Notes under the pieces: model-generated
Seen by the model: the letters and a program-made list of their open reading frames with translations, nothing else
What the model was told of the DNA's origin: nothing
The model's database searches: none
Made by a program: the position numbers and the translations under genes
Origin: Hypericum androsaemum
Taxonomy: Eukaryota; Streptophyta; Magnoliopsida; Malpighiales; Hypericaceae
DNA length: 64,000 nt
Assembly: GCA_963995505.1 (NCBI GenBank)
Contig: OZ023182.1
Location: forward strand, 18,865,619 to 18,929,618
Direction: 5' to 3'
Shown here: piece after piece, positions 21,490-32,329 of the stretch
Layout: every line of letters begins with the position of its first letter
Position numbering within the stretch: position 1 is the stretch's first letter

Positions 21490-21870
21490 TGAAAAACCTG
21501 ACTATACCTGACTTTTATGGAAAAAAAATTCCATATATAAGTCTCTTAATTTGATAATACCATAAAAATATATCTGAATTTTATGGAAAACAAATTCCAT
21601 ATATAAATCTCCTACTTTGATAATACAACAAATATACATGACTTTTATGAAGAAAAAAAATTCCATATATAAATATCCTAACTTGATAATAAAATAAATA
21701 TACCAGACATTTATGGAAAACAAATTTCGTATATAAATGTCCTAACTTGATAATACAATAGTCAATAAATATACCTGGCTTTATGGAAAACAAATTCCAT
21801 ATATAAATCTCCTAATTTGATCATACAGTAAATATACCTGACTTTTATGGGAAACAATTCAACAAAAAAA
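21490..21870. repeat. ~63-bp AT-rich minisatellite upstream of SPH3 (about 6 units)
   Basis: It is the same repeat as at 11651-12046. Units run TTTATGGAAAACAAATTCCA then TATATAAATCTCCTAATTTG. Minus-strand frames across it encode reiterated LYMEF..HKS..YLLYY, a translation artefact of the repeat. Copy 2: 59525-59905. Confidence 0.85.
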
Positions 21871-21996
21871 TCTCCTAGTTTGATCTCAGATTTGGCACCA
21901 CAATAAACAAGAGAGTACATTATAGCAACACTAGAAAAAAAATTAAGTTTTTAAAAATTAAAAGAACAATCTAAAAGAAAGGCTGTCAAACAAACA

Positions 21997-22044
21997 ATGA
22001 AAAAAACTAAGTTCAATGCCTTACCTTGTATCATTATCATTGTT
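21997..22044 (+). pseudogene. S-protein homologue 5' stub (16 codons)
   Basis: Start codon and signal-peptide codons MKKTKFNALPCIIIIV match SPH1 in position and in 5' flank (CAAACAAACAATGAAAAAAACT). Homology stops at 22044, where unrelated sequence (ATGACCCAGATATCGACCC) begins. The mature protein is missing, so the gene is dead. The TATA context is also changed, to TATAGCA. Copy 2: 60032-60079. Confidence 0.85.
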
Positions 22045-22280
22045 TTAAAAAATGACCCAGATATCGACCCGCTTTTCTCTCTGAATCGTATCTCAATTGG
22101 TCCGATCGATTGGACCACTCGTCGGATGGATATTTTTTATTAAGTATATTTGAGGGGGGGAGCTCACATGCTTACCGGTGCTCATATTTTTTATTAAGTA
22201 GTTCCTAGTTTTGACTTATTTGCATGTAATACACGTGGGCCACTATGCCAATATTATGTTCACATATTCTAGACACTTAT
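22045..22280. other. Unassigned sequence breaking SPH3
   Basis: It contains GGTCCGATCGATTGGACC, a near-perfect palindrome, and a run of seven G. It resembles 16760-16830 upstream of SPH2, which suggests a shared repeat family inserted at two SPH modules. Confidence 0.35.
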
Positions 22281-25200
22281 TGTCACGACCCATCATGAGG
22301 TCGGTGACCGGCGCTAGACTCCACTGTATACAAACTACAAAATGCAGATCTAGCCAGCCTCAAAACATAGCATAAAGTTCATCAACATTTATTTAAAGCA
22401 ACACCAGGGCACGCTATATAAACATGCCTCTCAAAATATAAGATATACAAAGATGGTGTGAGAACCATCACCAAAAGTCTGAACAAGTTCCCTGTGATAC
22501 ATGTTCAAACCAAAGCATAGTCTAGGATCTAGCATCTGAAAACCATTACGGAGCGTCTATACAAGAGTACAAAAGATAGCATGATCCGGAGACCTCAAAA
22601 GAGTAGCCCTCGAATGGAAGAGATGGACATGCACCACGGACTCCAGAACCCGAGGCAAACTATGATTGCTTTAACCTGAGATGGATTAGTAAGGGGTAAG
22701 TGTTTTGAAATACTTAGTAAGAAGATAGAACATAACATATTGGTTATGTCTGCTACATATGAGAGACAGAACTTAACCATGTCCAACAATATGCAAGACC
22801 ACAAGATGCATGCCAACCATATGATCACACACACACACAAAAGTTCACATAGTGAACAAACGGTGAGCTATAGACAAATTTAGACGGGCCACTTCCTCTC
22901 CAGCACAGGGATATCAACATGGCCATCAGATCTCCTTTCCATAATCACATACTAAGTTTAATAGTAGTAACTAGGATATCCCCAGTCTATGTGCACATAG
23001 GCTAACATCCCCGGTTAGCACGGGAAAACCTGACCATATCTCACCAAAAACAACATATCATACCCACACATATTGGCCCCACGCTAGGAAAGAAATATTC
23101 TCTAGCTAGCCATTCATATGTGACATATCTCTCACAGACCAATCCAAACATGATAGATCTTATTGCAAATGCACATGACCACTTCATGAACATACTTCAT
23201 ATGCATGAGACGCACACAATCAAGGCCTGAAACATGCACATGCACCAAACAAAACCAAATTTATCATGTTCTATTCGCTTACTCAAACGAATATCATGCA
23301 ATAGTGCTGATTTCTCGAAACCTAATCTCTCGTCACTTTCAACCTTCAACCGTTCCTCCCAGATGGCTTTTTTCACTGAAAGTACTTTGAGAAAGCCTTA
23401 CATGATCTGTATAACAATTTCCAATTACAAAATGAGGTCATTTCCTCACTTTCCCAACCGAGTTACATATTGAGCACACGATAAGCTTAATCGCTTTTAA
23501 GTTCGATAGATATCACATATAACCCGATATCACATAAAACCTGACCATATCTCACCAAAAATAACATATCATACCCACACATATTGGCCCCACGCTAGGA
23601 AAGAAATATTCTCTAGCTAGCCATTCATATGTGACATATCTCTCACAGACCAATCCAAACATGATAGATCTTATTGCAAATGCACATGACCACTTCATGA
23701 ACATACTTCATATGCATGAGACGCACACAATCAAGGCCTGAAACATGCACATGCACCAAACAAAACCAAATTTATCATGTTCTATTCGCTTACTCAAACG
23801 AATATCATGCAATAGTGCTGATTTCTCGAGTCCTAATCTCTCGTCACTTTCAACCTTCAACCGTTCCTCCCAGATGGCTTTTTTCACTGAAAGTACTTTG
23901 AGAAAGCCTTACATGATCTGTATAACAATTTCCAATTACAAAATGAAGTCATTTCCTCACTTTCCCAACCGAGTTACATATTGAGCACACGATAAGCTTA
24001 ATCGCTTTTAAGTTCGATAGATATCACATATAACCCGATATCACACAAAACCCGATTCATTTACTGTACTTAAGCTCTCTTGTATGTTCTTGATAACTCA
24101 GAGTCCAAAAATCAACCTAGAATTCAAAAGAATTAACTTACCAAGCCTTTACTCATAAACCCTGCTCAATCCTGAACCAGGCAGCTAGTCCAACTTTCAA
24201 CCAGGTCTTGAAGGCGATTCTTTTATCCAAAAAGGTCCTATAATATGGCGTTAGAAAGCTAATTCAGTCTTCTACAATCTGTAGGAAGGAACCTAAGTCC
24301 AATTCCGAGTCCAACTAAGCTTACCAAGCCGTTCTTCATCTACTAGCTCATCTATGTCTCCAGTAGATAGTCCGTTGTTCAAAATAGATTTCCTATTGGC
24401 TCCTTGATCAGAATAGAACATATAATACACCGTTTTCAAGGTATTTGAGTCCTCTACAACTTCCATGAAGACATAAAAGTCCAATTCAAATCCGAAAATA
24501 ACTTACCAAGCAATTCTTCTTCGACCACCTCACTTGATACTCTAGTAACTAGTCCAATATTCAAAATTAATTCCACGCCGATTCCTTTATCAAAACAAGT
24601 CGTTCTTTGTCACCTGCTTCTTTCTCTTTCCTCTTACTCTCTCTCTCAACTTTCTCTTCTCTTTTGAGTTATGGCTGAGTCTCGGAATTTCTTGCCTCTT
24701 CCTTAAGGTTTCTGAGTCCCAAAAGTATATAGGTGAGTAAGAGTCCAGCTTGACTCACCTCCTTAACCAAGTCTAATGAACAAGCAAGTGGTAATAGATG
24801 ATTGGTTGATTCCCAATGGGGTCCAATCAGAAAGAGACTCATTCAAGCTCCGTTTTGACTGTCTTCCATTGCGTTTTATAAAAACTTGTCAACTAACAAA
24901 TTGTAGCCCTATGTGTGTAGTTTTTGGATCATATTTATTTGTAATATTTGAAGTAAAATTGAGAACGTGGTGCTCCATTTACTAAACAAAGGTCATTGCT
25001 GTCCGAACTTGACCAACAAAATTCTTAAAGCTTGGAATAATTGACTAGGCTTTGTTGTAGTTAGTTAGAATCCTAAGAAGACTATAAAATATCTAGAAAC
25101 ACTTCCAAACACATCTCATATGTAGATTGTACCATAGAATACCATTATTCCAACCGACCATTTATAAGATATCACACTTATTTTTTTAGAATCAATTCTA

Positions 25201-25316
25201 GACTTGTTTGCTCATATAAAACTCATCCTTCCAGAATATCCCCCTCTTTTATGGCCAGAGATCCTTAATTCCTCATCATTCTGTTTCCTTCTTGTTTATG
25301 AAATGAGTCTAACACT
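22281..25316 (-). mobile_element. Solo-LTR-like block related to the 3.7-kb retroelement family
   Basis: It begins TGTCACGACCCATCATGAGG and continues GGTCGGTGACCGGCGCTAGA, closely matching the LTR terminus at 3715 and 6390 (TGTCACGACCCAAACTCAGG). The remaining sequence is LTR-like, with tandem degenerate ~180-bp units starting CTTACCAAGC at 24139, 24319 and 24506. The right end is uncertain. TAACA at 25312-25316 would give a minus-strand start TGTTAGACTC, but no target-site duplication supports it. No coding sequence is seen. Copy 2: 60316-63351. Confidence 0.55.
23025..24046. repeat. 511-bp tandem duplication
   Basis: 23025-23535 is repeated directly at 23536-24046 with only a few differences (for example CGAAACC against CGAGTCC near 23320/23831, and ATGAGG against ATGAAG). 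The identical arrangement occurs in copy 2 at 61060-62081, so it predates or was copied with the large duplication. Confidence 0.95.
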
Positions 25317-25819
25317 ACCAGAGAGTGAGAAGAGAGTGGATAAAGAATGAGAAGTGAGAGAATGATGCTCCAATTTTTTCATAATTCTTCAAGAGAGAAT
25401 CGAAGGAGAGAATAATGTTCCTGTCTCACTCATGAATAGAGAGTGAGCACCCGAGAGAGTGACGACGGTGAGAGACTTGCATATAGCTGACGCGACTCGA
25501 GATGTGGGTGAGAAGGGACGGATGTGCGACGGACAGTGGCCAAGAACACGACGGACAGTGGCCAATTATCTTCCAATCGTTGTGTTCATTAAACAATGTA
25601 TATGTTATGTGGTATTTCACTTTCTCAAGGACTATTAAAGGTGAACTGCAATAAGGGCAACATAACTTAATATTTCTCATCGGGCTTCCAATAAAACCGA
25701 AATTCTACATCTTAAAAAAGCAAAAAATTAACGATTTGAATTGTATACAAAAATCATCGCTTATGCTGAACAAGACCCTCAAAAGTTACAAGGAAAAGCA
25801 TAGATTTAGTACAGTTTAT
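25317..25819. other. Spacer, no recognised gene
   Basis: It is GA-rich (25318-25470) and has a 17-bp direct repeat CGACGGACAGTGGCCAA at 25530 and 25551. A minus frame (25426-25680) contains CPYC and CPSC pairs but is not supported as a gene by any flanking signal. Confidence 0.35.
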
Positions 25820-28570
25820 CTCCATCAGGATCTCCAACACTATCTGCAATGTCTTATCCAAAAGGAAATTTGTCTCAGATTTGGTGGGGCAAAGAGTAAC
25901 AAGGAGAAAGTAAAACTAAAATAAGAATGCTATGAGTTGAGAACTCTATACCCCCAGATTCGATGCTGCTCAATATTCTTTGCAGGTCCTCCAATCTAAC
26001 AGGTCCTGAAGAGTGAAGAAGAGGTTACTTCACTGATTGCTTCTGTACCAATGCTCGGAACTATTATGTTTCCAGCTCTGAAATAAATCAGATGTGTCAA
26101 ATCAAAATCAGAAAATAGGAAGACTTCTTTAGGATAATGAGCCGGGACTTTTGAAACATGTTCAATTCAACCCTCAAATAATCTAAGCATGGCTAGATAT
26201 CCAGAAGCTGACAAATAAAGGAGAAATAAGACTCTCCCATCAAATACTATCAATGATGTCAACTTCAAATTGTTTCAGATTGGCAATATTGATCGAGTTT
26301 GTGAACTTCAAAGAGGCCATTTACTTTACTTACTGGTAATAAATATTCATTTTTTTGTCAGCGACTGGAAAATCCAAACGTTTAACCCCTTGTTCCTTTT
26401 GATTACTAGATCTTGAACCAACCATTTGACTAAAGTTTCACTACAGGCTAAACCTTTTACTTGGAACATGCTGGGCATGCCCAACCATCTGGAAGCTTAT
26501 ATATTAAGGGTCCTCGAGACAGGAGATGACATTGTTCAATAAATAGAACACAGGTAACCGAACAGGCACGAAGAAAAAGTTTGCAGCAAACTTTTTGCTG
26601 ACAACTTACTACCTTGATGAGATATCGTCCTCAAGAATGTCTTTGGATATTTGTAAAGAAGCTGAAGATTCGGGCTCGTCTTCATCTGCTAAGGAAAAAA
26701 ATTGTTAGTCAATTCCAGAAATTCCAATTTCTCAGTTGTAGCTGATCAATACTGCTATTATTATCGATGGCAAGATAAAAGTCCCAGACGGAGACAAACT
26801 CATGTTGAGAAGGTGAGACAAGAAAAATAACACATTTATTACTGAAACAACCCCAACTAACATCGGAAAAAAATTGACATGTGCATCACCAGGAAAGTGT
26901 GTACGACAAAAGAAGAACAATCTTTTTTCAGAAAATAACAAATACTAAGAACTTTATGATGACAAAATACAGAGGCAAGACTGAAGGCTAATACTAAAAC
27001 GAACAGCAGTTACAACACCAAGATCGATAAGAACCATAACAACCATTATAACAGTGCCAATATCAGCTAGAATCAGACAAGTTTCAATTCCAATGCTCTG
27101 ACAAGTAAAAGAATATACTGAATTCACAATCTCAGGCTAAAGTAACTGAGGACATGACGAAAATACTCAACGGTCTATTGATATAATAATTAACAGAGCT
27201 CCAAAACTGTGTATCATCTTCAGATTTAGGCTCCTGCAAACAATTCAAAAGTTTTCCAAAACAAAGTTTCTGTATGAATTGCAACAAAGAAACCAAAACA
27301 AGCCATTTGAACCTGCATCCAAAAAAAAAACTTCCGGTCATCTGCACTGAACTTCAGAATGTACACCCGCCCTGAAGCTTGATTCACCTGAAAGAAAGAG
27401 CGAACATATTTAAAATTAGATGTTGTTCCCCAAAGTCAAAAGGGCATAGCAAAAATGAGAATGTAAAATACCTTCTCGAAAACTGCCTCATTGGGAAAAA
27501 TAATTTGATCCTAGTAGAATTTTTCAAGGAAAATGGATAATAATCTTCCAACAGCAAAATTAATGAACTAGGAAGACGCGGGTAATGTAACTGTTGAGTT
27601 ATGCACTTAGCATAAGCACAAAAAAGATTGCTGATGCAGGGTAGTTTAGACTTGCCAAGTTAAGGCTGTAAACAACATATCCCTGGTGCAAAATAGTGAA
27701 TAGAACGACAAAATCTTACTTATGCTGCAGAAAGAGAACTGAGAAAGATGTTAATGAAAATCAAATACAATCCAATCAACACACAGCCGAGATATCTGTC
27801 CGCATCAAAGGTGAACCAAACATGTTATGCTGTCCCAGATTCATAAATTAAATGCACATGCATTTGCTCTATATGGATAAGCATATACCTAGAAATGCCA
27901 GTGCTAAGAAAGTTGTCCCAAGAAAAAGGCAAGACAACCAAAAAAGATGTGAAAACCCCATCATTCTCAAAGGAGCTCCTCTTATACAACTTTTAAAAGA
28001 TGTGAAAACATATTGCTAACGACAATAGTTTATTCTATAGATTATGAATGAACATCTCCATCGTCCGAATGTGATGGAACTAATTAGATAGCACTTTGCT
28101 TCATCCTTTAAGTTTTAATAAAAGAATGCTACCGATGTTCTTCAAGTTAAGAAGAGAGCATTTCGAGTACTGCTAATTAATTTGTAATCAAATATACACA
28201 AATTCTCTGTGCCTGCACAATGATATCGTGCAGTAAAGGAATCTACTGCGCCGGAAACACCAGTTACCATATCCCGTTTTCTCAACCACGAGCGGAGTTT
28301 CCTCCACTCAACTGAAGCCAATGCTACCCTAAACCCCATTCTAAAGTTCGCTCATTTAATTTTTAGTTTATCCAGAAAACTGCAGAACCTCATCAAAAGT
28401 CACTAAAGCAATGATCTTTGAGAAGAACCAGAGCACAAGAGCAAAACCCACAAGGGAAAATGCTAATGGAAAAGCAAAATAACGTTGGACTTGTTCAACT
28501 ACCAGAAGGTTAACCTCCTTCTCCTTACCTGCTGGAACACTGGAAAAGCTTCGGTTGCCAAGAAATCCAT
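25820..28570 (-). pseudogene. RPN13: RPN13-like proteasomal ubiquitin receptor, pseudogene 1
   Basis: RPN13 is the 26S-proteasome subunit that binds ubiquitin through its N-terminal Pru domain. Minus-strand exon remnants in order: 28529-28570 (possible first exon, MDFLATEAFPVFQQ then GTAAGG); 27472-27510 (DQIIFPNEAVFEK); 27313-27387 ([14 protein letters not shown]); 27167-27233 (EPKSEDD, NYYINRP); 26613-26689 (ILEDDISS); 25952-26077 (RAGNIIVPSIGTEA, then GPVRLEDLQRILSS); 25820-25843 (DSVGDPDG). Most joins have GT-AG borders in compatible phase. Defects: the first half of the Pru domain is missing, a 7-bp duplication (CTCTTCA near 25998) shifts the frame, and homology stops after GDPDG so the C-terminal domain is lost. 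The family assignment is strong; the first exon is tentative. Confidence 0.82.
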
Positions 28571-28740
28571 GGCCCCGGGCGACCTGTCGTTCGGTCTCCT
28601 AGTCGTCCCTCGCAACCCAAGCGAAACCCAAGCGTAGTTGGACTTGGTTCAGTTTTTGGGAGGAGAGCAAGGAAGGGGAACGGGTGCTTTCGCGAGCCGA
28701 TGGTTCCCTTTTTCTACTTGTTCTTCGGGTTTTTTTTTTT
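28571..28740. other. Possible RPN13-like 5' leader/promoter region
   Basis: The region precedes the tentative first exon on the minus strand. It is moderately GC-rich and ends in a 19-base T run. No clear TATA box is seen. Confidence 0.3.
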
Positions 28741-28744
28741 TTTT

Positions 28745-28933
28745 TGATAAGGTTATTAGTAGAAAGGCATTTTGGTCATTTTAAATGGAAGTTCATTGGA
28801 GAAAAAAATATTCCAGATTCAAGGATCTGAGAGTTTATTATTATCAAAATTTAGGAACGGAATAATCATTTTTCAAAGTCTAGGGACTCTAGGAGGAGGG
28901 TGAACAAAGTTAAAAAATGTGAGTAATTTGTCC
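28745..28933. repeat. Solo MULE TIR, same family as the NAC Pack-MULE
   Basis: The stretch TTTTGGTCATTTTAAATGG ... ATTATCAAAATTTAGG ... GTGAGTAATTTGTCC is collinear with the right TIR of the element at 33436-35032 (TTTTGGTCATTTCAAGTAGG ... ATCATCAAAACTTAGG ... GAGAGTAATTTACCC). No left partner in the right place was found. It lies directly upstream of RPN13 pseudogene 1. Confidence 0.75.
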
Positions 28934-29640
28934 AATATAGTTTAAAAAATTCACTTTAGTAACATATTCTTTTGTTAATTTTCATATAATGATCATGTGA
29001 CAGCTGCCCAATTCAGCAATTCAGCAATTTTTTTACCCCGTGAACTACGGATATAATTTACTGATTTTAATGCAATAGATAGGCCAATTGCAATAAAAAT
29101 CAATTTAGGACTTGTATAGTATTGAGATAAAAATTTACTGAGGTTGTGGTTACAACCTATGCAGAGAAATACTGCATTCGGGTACGTCGGTTTTCAGTTA
29201 TAAGTTGTAAATTTTCGTATATAATTAAAATTCACTAATAAATTTCTTCTACTATTTTAAAAATATTAGAACTATGCAATTTTATTAATCTAAACCAGAT
29301 ATTTATAAATCGAAATGAATCACAAAGAGCACTCACAATAATTAACAATGCTTCACAATATTTTTTTACAATTCAACAATATGACATCGAAACATTTGAA
29401 TATTATAAGAAAAATTGGTGAATAAACCCTAGATGAAATTATAAAAATAAACAATAATAAAATTTCATCAATAATTGCATGTTGTAGATGTCCTCCAATC
29501 TTTTCGCGACTTCCTCTATTTTAGATAGCACTTTTCCTATTTTTCTAGGGCAAAACTCAGAAGTCTTTCATATTTGGTCACCCTCTTCCTAGGATCCCTG
29601 ATTTTAAATAGTTTCATGGAATTGTCCGAAAAAATCCATC
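28934..29640. other. AT-rich spacer with a diverged MULE-TIR trace
   Basis: Most of it is plain AT-rich DNA. At 29549-29605 the words AGGGCAAAACTC, TTTGGTCACCCTCTTCCTAGG and ATCCCTGATTTT follow the left TIR of the NAC Pack-MULE in order, but diverged. It is oriented away from the solo right-type TIR at 28.9 kb. Confidence 0.45.
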
Positions 29641-29649
29641 TCTAGCTTC

Positions 29650-30420
29650 TGGGACCAAATTGACCGCGCTGAGAGGTATATACTTTGCTCTTTTTCTCTC
29701 TTCCACTAACTCAAAGCTCCCAATTTTCAGTTTTTGGGGGTTTTTTTTCGCGCTTTTCTCTGTAATGGGTCGAGTGGTTTTTCTTTTTATTTTTTGTGAT
29801 GATTGATATTTGGCTGTTCCTTTGCGTCTCAGCTACCTTGGTCTCGTCAATGTACGAGGAAGCGGCGTCCCTGTCTGCCTCTGTGTTGGAGTCAGTACTT
29901 GCACTGTCTTGGCCGGTGCGTACTTTCCCGAATTGAAGTCCCGGCTCCTGTTTCTGTTGTTTCCGTTGCTTGTTCTGCTGTTCGTTGTAACGAATTGGTT
30001 CTATTGCGTTCTTGATCAGTTCCGTGTTTTTGGGCTAGCGGGGGACCAACGGGCTTGTGCTGTAGAAGAAATGCTAGTGCTTGCTTCCTGTCATTTGTAT
30101 AGATTAGTAAGTAGTCGGATGCTCGGACTGCATATAATTTCCTTATATATCTCAACCATTCTTCCTCCTGCCTACAGGCTGTGCATGGGATGAAACCCTT
30201 TTTATTCATGCTATGGAATCAGTTAGAGGTTTTTTTATGTTTCGGTGATTCGGACTTGATGCTAAGTTGCTCACTTTGTATTCTACACGTGCAACTTTTT
30301 ATCAGAGGACATCAGCGATGATGAAGGAGAAGATTGTAAGACTGTTTCCTTTCGGTTGCACAAGTTCCTGTACAAGTTCTTCTCACAGGGTATGCTTCTT
30401 GTTTCCTGATTGCTTCTTGT
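29650..30420 (+). other. Transcript-like stretch with two possible exons, unidentified
   Basis: A CT-rich leader (29680-29760) is followed by a possible exon 29850-29915 (MYEEAASLSASVLESVLAL..WP, then donor GTGCGT). A second exon-like stretch lies near 30305-30388 (EDISDDEGEDCKTVSFRL, then HKFLYKFFSQ, then GGTATG). Both have coding-like composition and plausible splice borders, but no continuation or domain was found. The 127-codon frame 29810-30193 reads through the presumed donor and is probably not the product. The most likely explanation is the broken 5' end of a host gene. Confidence 0.3.
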
Positions 30421-31110
30421 CAGTTAGTATCCAGAATTCTTAGTATATTAAAGGATGCTTTTCAAACTCGGAAATCATCACAATTGAAGGACTAGAAAAT
30501 TTTAATTTAAAAGGTTGTAATATATGCTTGACAGGTTGACTGTTATTGTTTCCCTTGTGACTTGAAGAAGTGCACGATGGAAGGTTGAACACCTTTTTGC
30601 CCTTGCATTTGTTTCCCTTGTGACGGTTATTGTTGAAAACTGACTGAAACAAGGAAACTTGCTGCAGTTCAATCTATTCTGGTTTCAAGTTCAGGGCGGT
30701 AATGGTTTACATGGCAATTACAGGTACTGTCTCGGATATTTTCCATTTTTTCATCTTTACTTTTATACGATATATTCAATTTGGGTGGTGTCTGCGAACT
30801 CTAATTTTGAGCTCTCCTTCTTTATATACCAACCGTAATGAACGATATGATACAATGGCAAACTTGGACCACAAGTTGCCTTGCTCTATCATACAAAGCA
30901 TATCTATAAGAACTTCAGAGTAAATCATCTGGTTTTGGTGCCCAGACATATTTATAAAAGACAATGCCAATATTTTTTAATAATCATAGTAAGTCATCGG
31001 GATTTGATTACTAGAAATCCTTAGGTAGCGATGCTATAGAGGCAATGGAGCTTCAAACAATTCAGAGACTACACACTGCAGCACTTGCCCCATTTGTTGC
31101 TGTAGATAGA
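30421..31110. other. Spacer between unidentified stretch and kinase 3' end
   Basis: AT-rich sequence without a recognisable gene. The part nearest 31110 would be the 3' untranslated region of the minus-strand kinase; no clean AATAAA was located on that strand. Confidence 0.4.
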
Positions 31111-31813
31111 CTATCGTAGCAATGGAGATGTCCCAATATGAAAGTTTGAGCTTATATAGTTTCCGGAATCCGCCGGTTCAATACTCATCCCTTGTCGAGC
31201 TCTAGCCGTTTCTGCTGCTAAGCACTCGTTCAACTCTATTACCACTTGTGTCATCATTGGTTGTTTCCTGGAGCCGTGAGACACACAAGCCATTGCTAGT
31301 TCTACAATCCTCCAAGCCGAGCCGACATCGAAGTCCCCACTTAACCTTGGATCGACAATGCCTTTGATGTCACCATTCTCAAGCATGGATTGAACCCAGA
31401 TACTTATGTGTGTCATGTCTGCATTTTTTGCTATCACAGGCTTGCCTGTGATCATCTCGAGCAGAACAACTCCGAAACTATACACATCGCTCTTCTCTGT
31501 TAACCTTTTTGTCATATGGTACCTATAAAATAAACCAAGATTTTAATCACAACAATAAAATAAAAGCCCGTTTCCTGTAATTACCAGTTACTGGTAATAC
31601 ATTGGAGAATGTATGCGGATGATATAACTAGTTGAGAATTAAGAGTCAAGTTAGAGAACTAATACATACTCTGGATCAAGGTATCCAAGGGTTCCTGCAA
31701 CACCACTAGTTGTGACATGAGTGCCACCTTCAGCAGGGAAAGCTCTTGATAGGCCGAAATCGGCTAGTTTGGCTTGGAATTGGTCATTTAGAAGTATATT
31801 TGTGGTCTTTATG
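31111..31813 (-). CDS. Receptor-like kinase, last two exons (malectin/LRR-I type), cut by assembly gap
   Basis: Exon 31670-31813 encodes [21 protein letters not shown] and [10 protein letters not shown]: the tail of the catalytic loop, the DFG magnesium-binding motif and the activation/P+1 segment. An intron (31523-31669, GTATGT...ATAG) joins it in frame to exon 31111-31522, which carries [28 protein letters not shown] and ELAMACVS and ends with a stop at 31111. The C-terminal lobe has the features of plant LRR-malectin receptor-like Ser/Thr kinases (At1g51xxx-like). Such proteins sit in the plasma membrane with the kinase inside the cell. The visible part has no stop or frameshift. The HRD motif, N lobe, membrane segment and ectodomain would lie in or beyond the 200-N gap. 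The sequence after the gap is not kinase, so the gene may be truncated or the gap may hide a large piece. Confidence 0.85.
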
Positions 31814-32013
31814 NNNNNNNNNNNNNNNNNNNNNNNNNNNNNNNNNNNNNNNNNNNNNNNNNNNNNNNNNNNNNNNNNNNNNNNNNNNNNNNNNNNNNNN
31901 NNNNNNNNNNNNNNNNNNNNNNNNNNNNNNNNNNNNNNNNNNNNNNNNNNNNNNNNNNNNNNNNNNNNNNNNNNNNNNNNNNNNNNNNNNNNNNNNNNNN
32001 NNNNNNNNNNNNN
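31814..32013. other. Assembly gap, 200 N
   Basis: Exactly 200 undetermined bases, a round size that suggests a placeholder of unknown true length. The left side is kinase exon; the right side is GC-rich repeat. All open frames crossing it are artefacts. Confidence 0.99.
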
Positions 32014-32315
32014 GCCACGTGTCGCGCATGGCTGCCACATGGTACTTTTAGGCCACACGCCTGCCACGTGGCACGCCATGTGTCGCTTCGGACTGCATGT
32101 CCGCCACATGGCGCTTCGGACCACATGTCCGCCACGTGGCAAGGCTAGTGGACTGCCACATAGAATGTCAGCGCCACGTCATGCTGATGTGGCGCTTGTG
32201 TGGCTTCGGACCGGTCAACATGGGTTGACCGGCCCATTCAACCCAACTTATGGGCCTAATGGGCCCGGGCCCAATTAGGCACAATAATAATTGCCTAATG
32301 GGCCCAAGGTCCAAC
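32014..32315. mobile_element. GC-rich repeat, probable end of an LTR element
   Basis: Dense GCCACGTGGC / GCCACATGG repeats are followed by GGGCCCGGGCCCAATTAGG, ending GCCCAAGGTCCAACA. A terminal CA directly abutting the RPN13-like intron suggests an LTR terminus; the other end is in or past the gap. The identity is inferred from style only. Confidence 0.4.
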
Positions 32316-32329
32316 AGCTTTTCTGATCA

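Larger units (their letters stand above)
1..25965 (+). repeat. Copy 1 of a ~38-kb direct segmental duplication
   Basis: This block recurs in the same orientation at 37994-64000. Offsets are 37993 up to about 1327, 37980 up to the 55-bp array near 7200, and 38035 from there on. The copy starts before the window, so the true left breakpoint is unseen. Substitutions between copies are visible at 331, 1972, 2905, 3023, 3470, 6915 and 7651 among others. None is seen between 7652 and 25965, where every compared open frame is identical. The block contains the SPH cluster and most of the mobile elements described below. Confidence 0.97.

Noticed and set aside
28142..28339. 65-codon minus frame as a missing RPN13 Pru exon
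   Set aside because: Its sequence has no resemblance to the N-terminal Pru region and lies within an intron of pseudogene 1.
29810..30193. 127-codon hydrophobic plus frame
   Set aside because: It reads through a likely splice donor at 29915 and has no recognisable family. The alternative exon frame fits better.
31651..32278. Long frames across the N gap
   Set aside because: They are artefacts of undetermined bases. Only the kinase exon on the left side is real.
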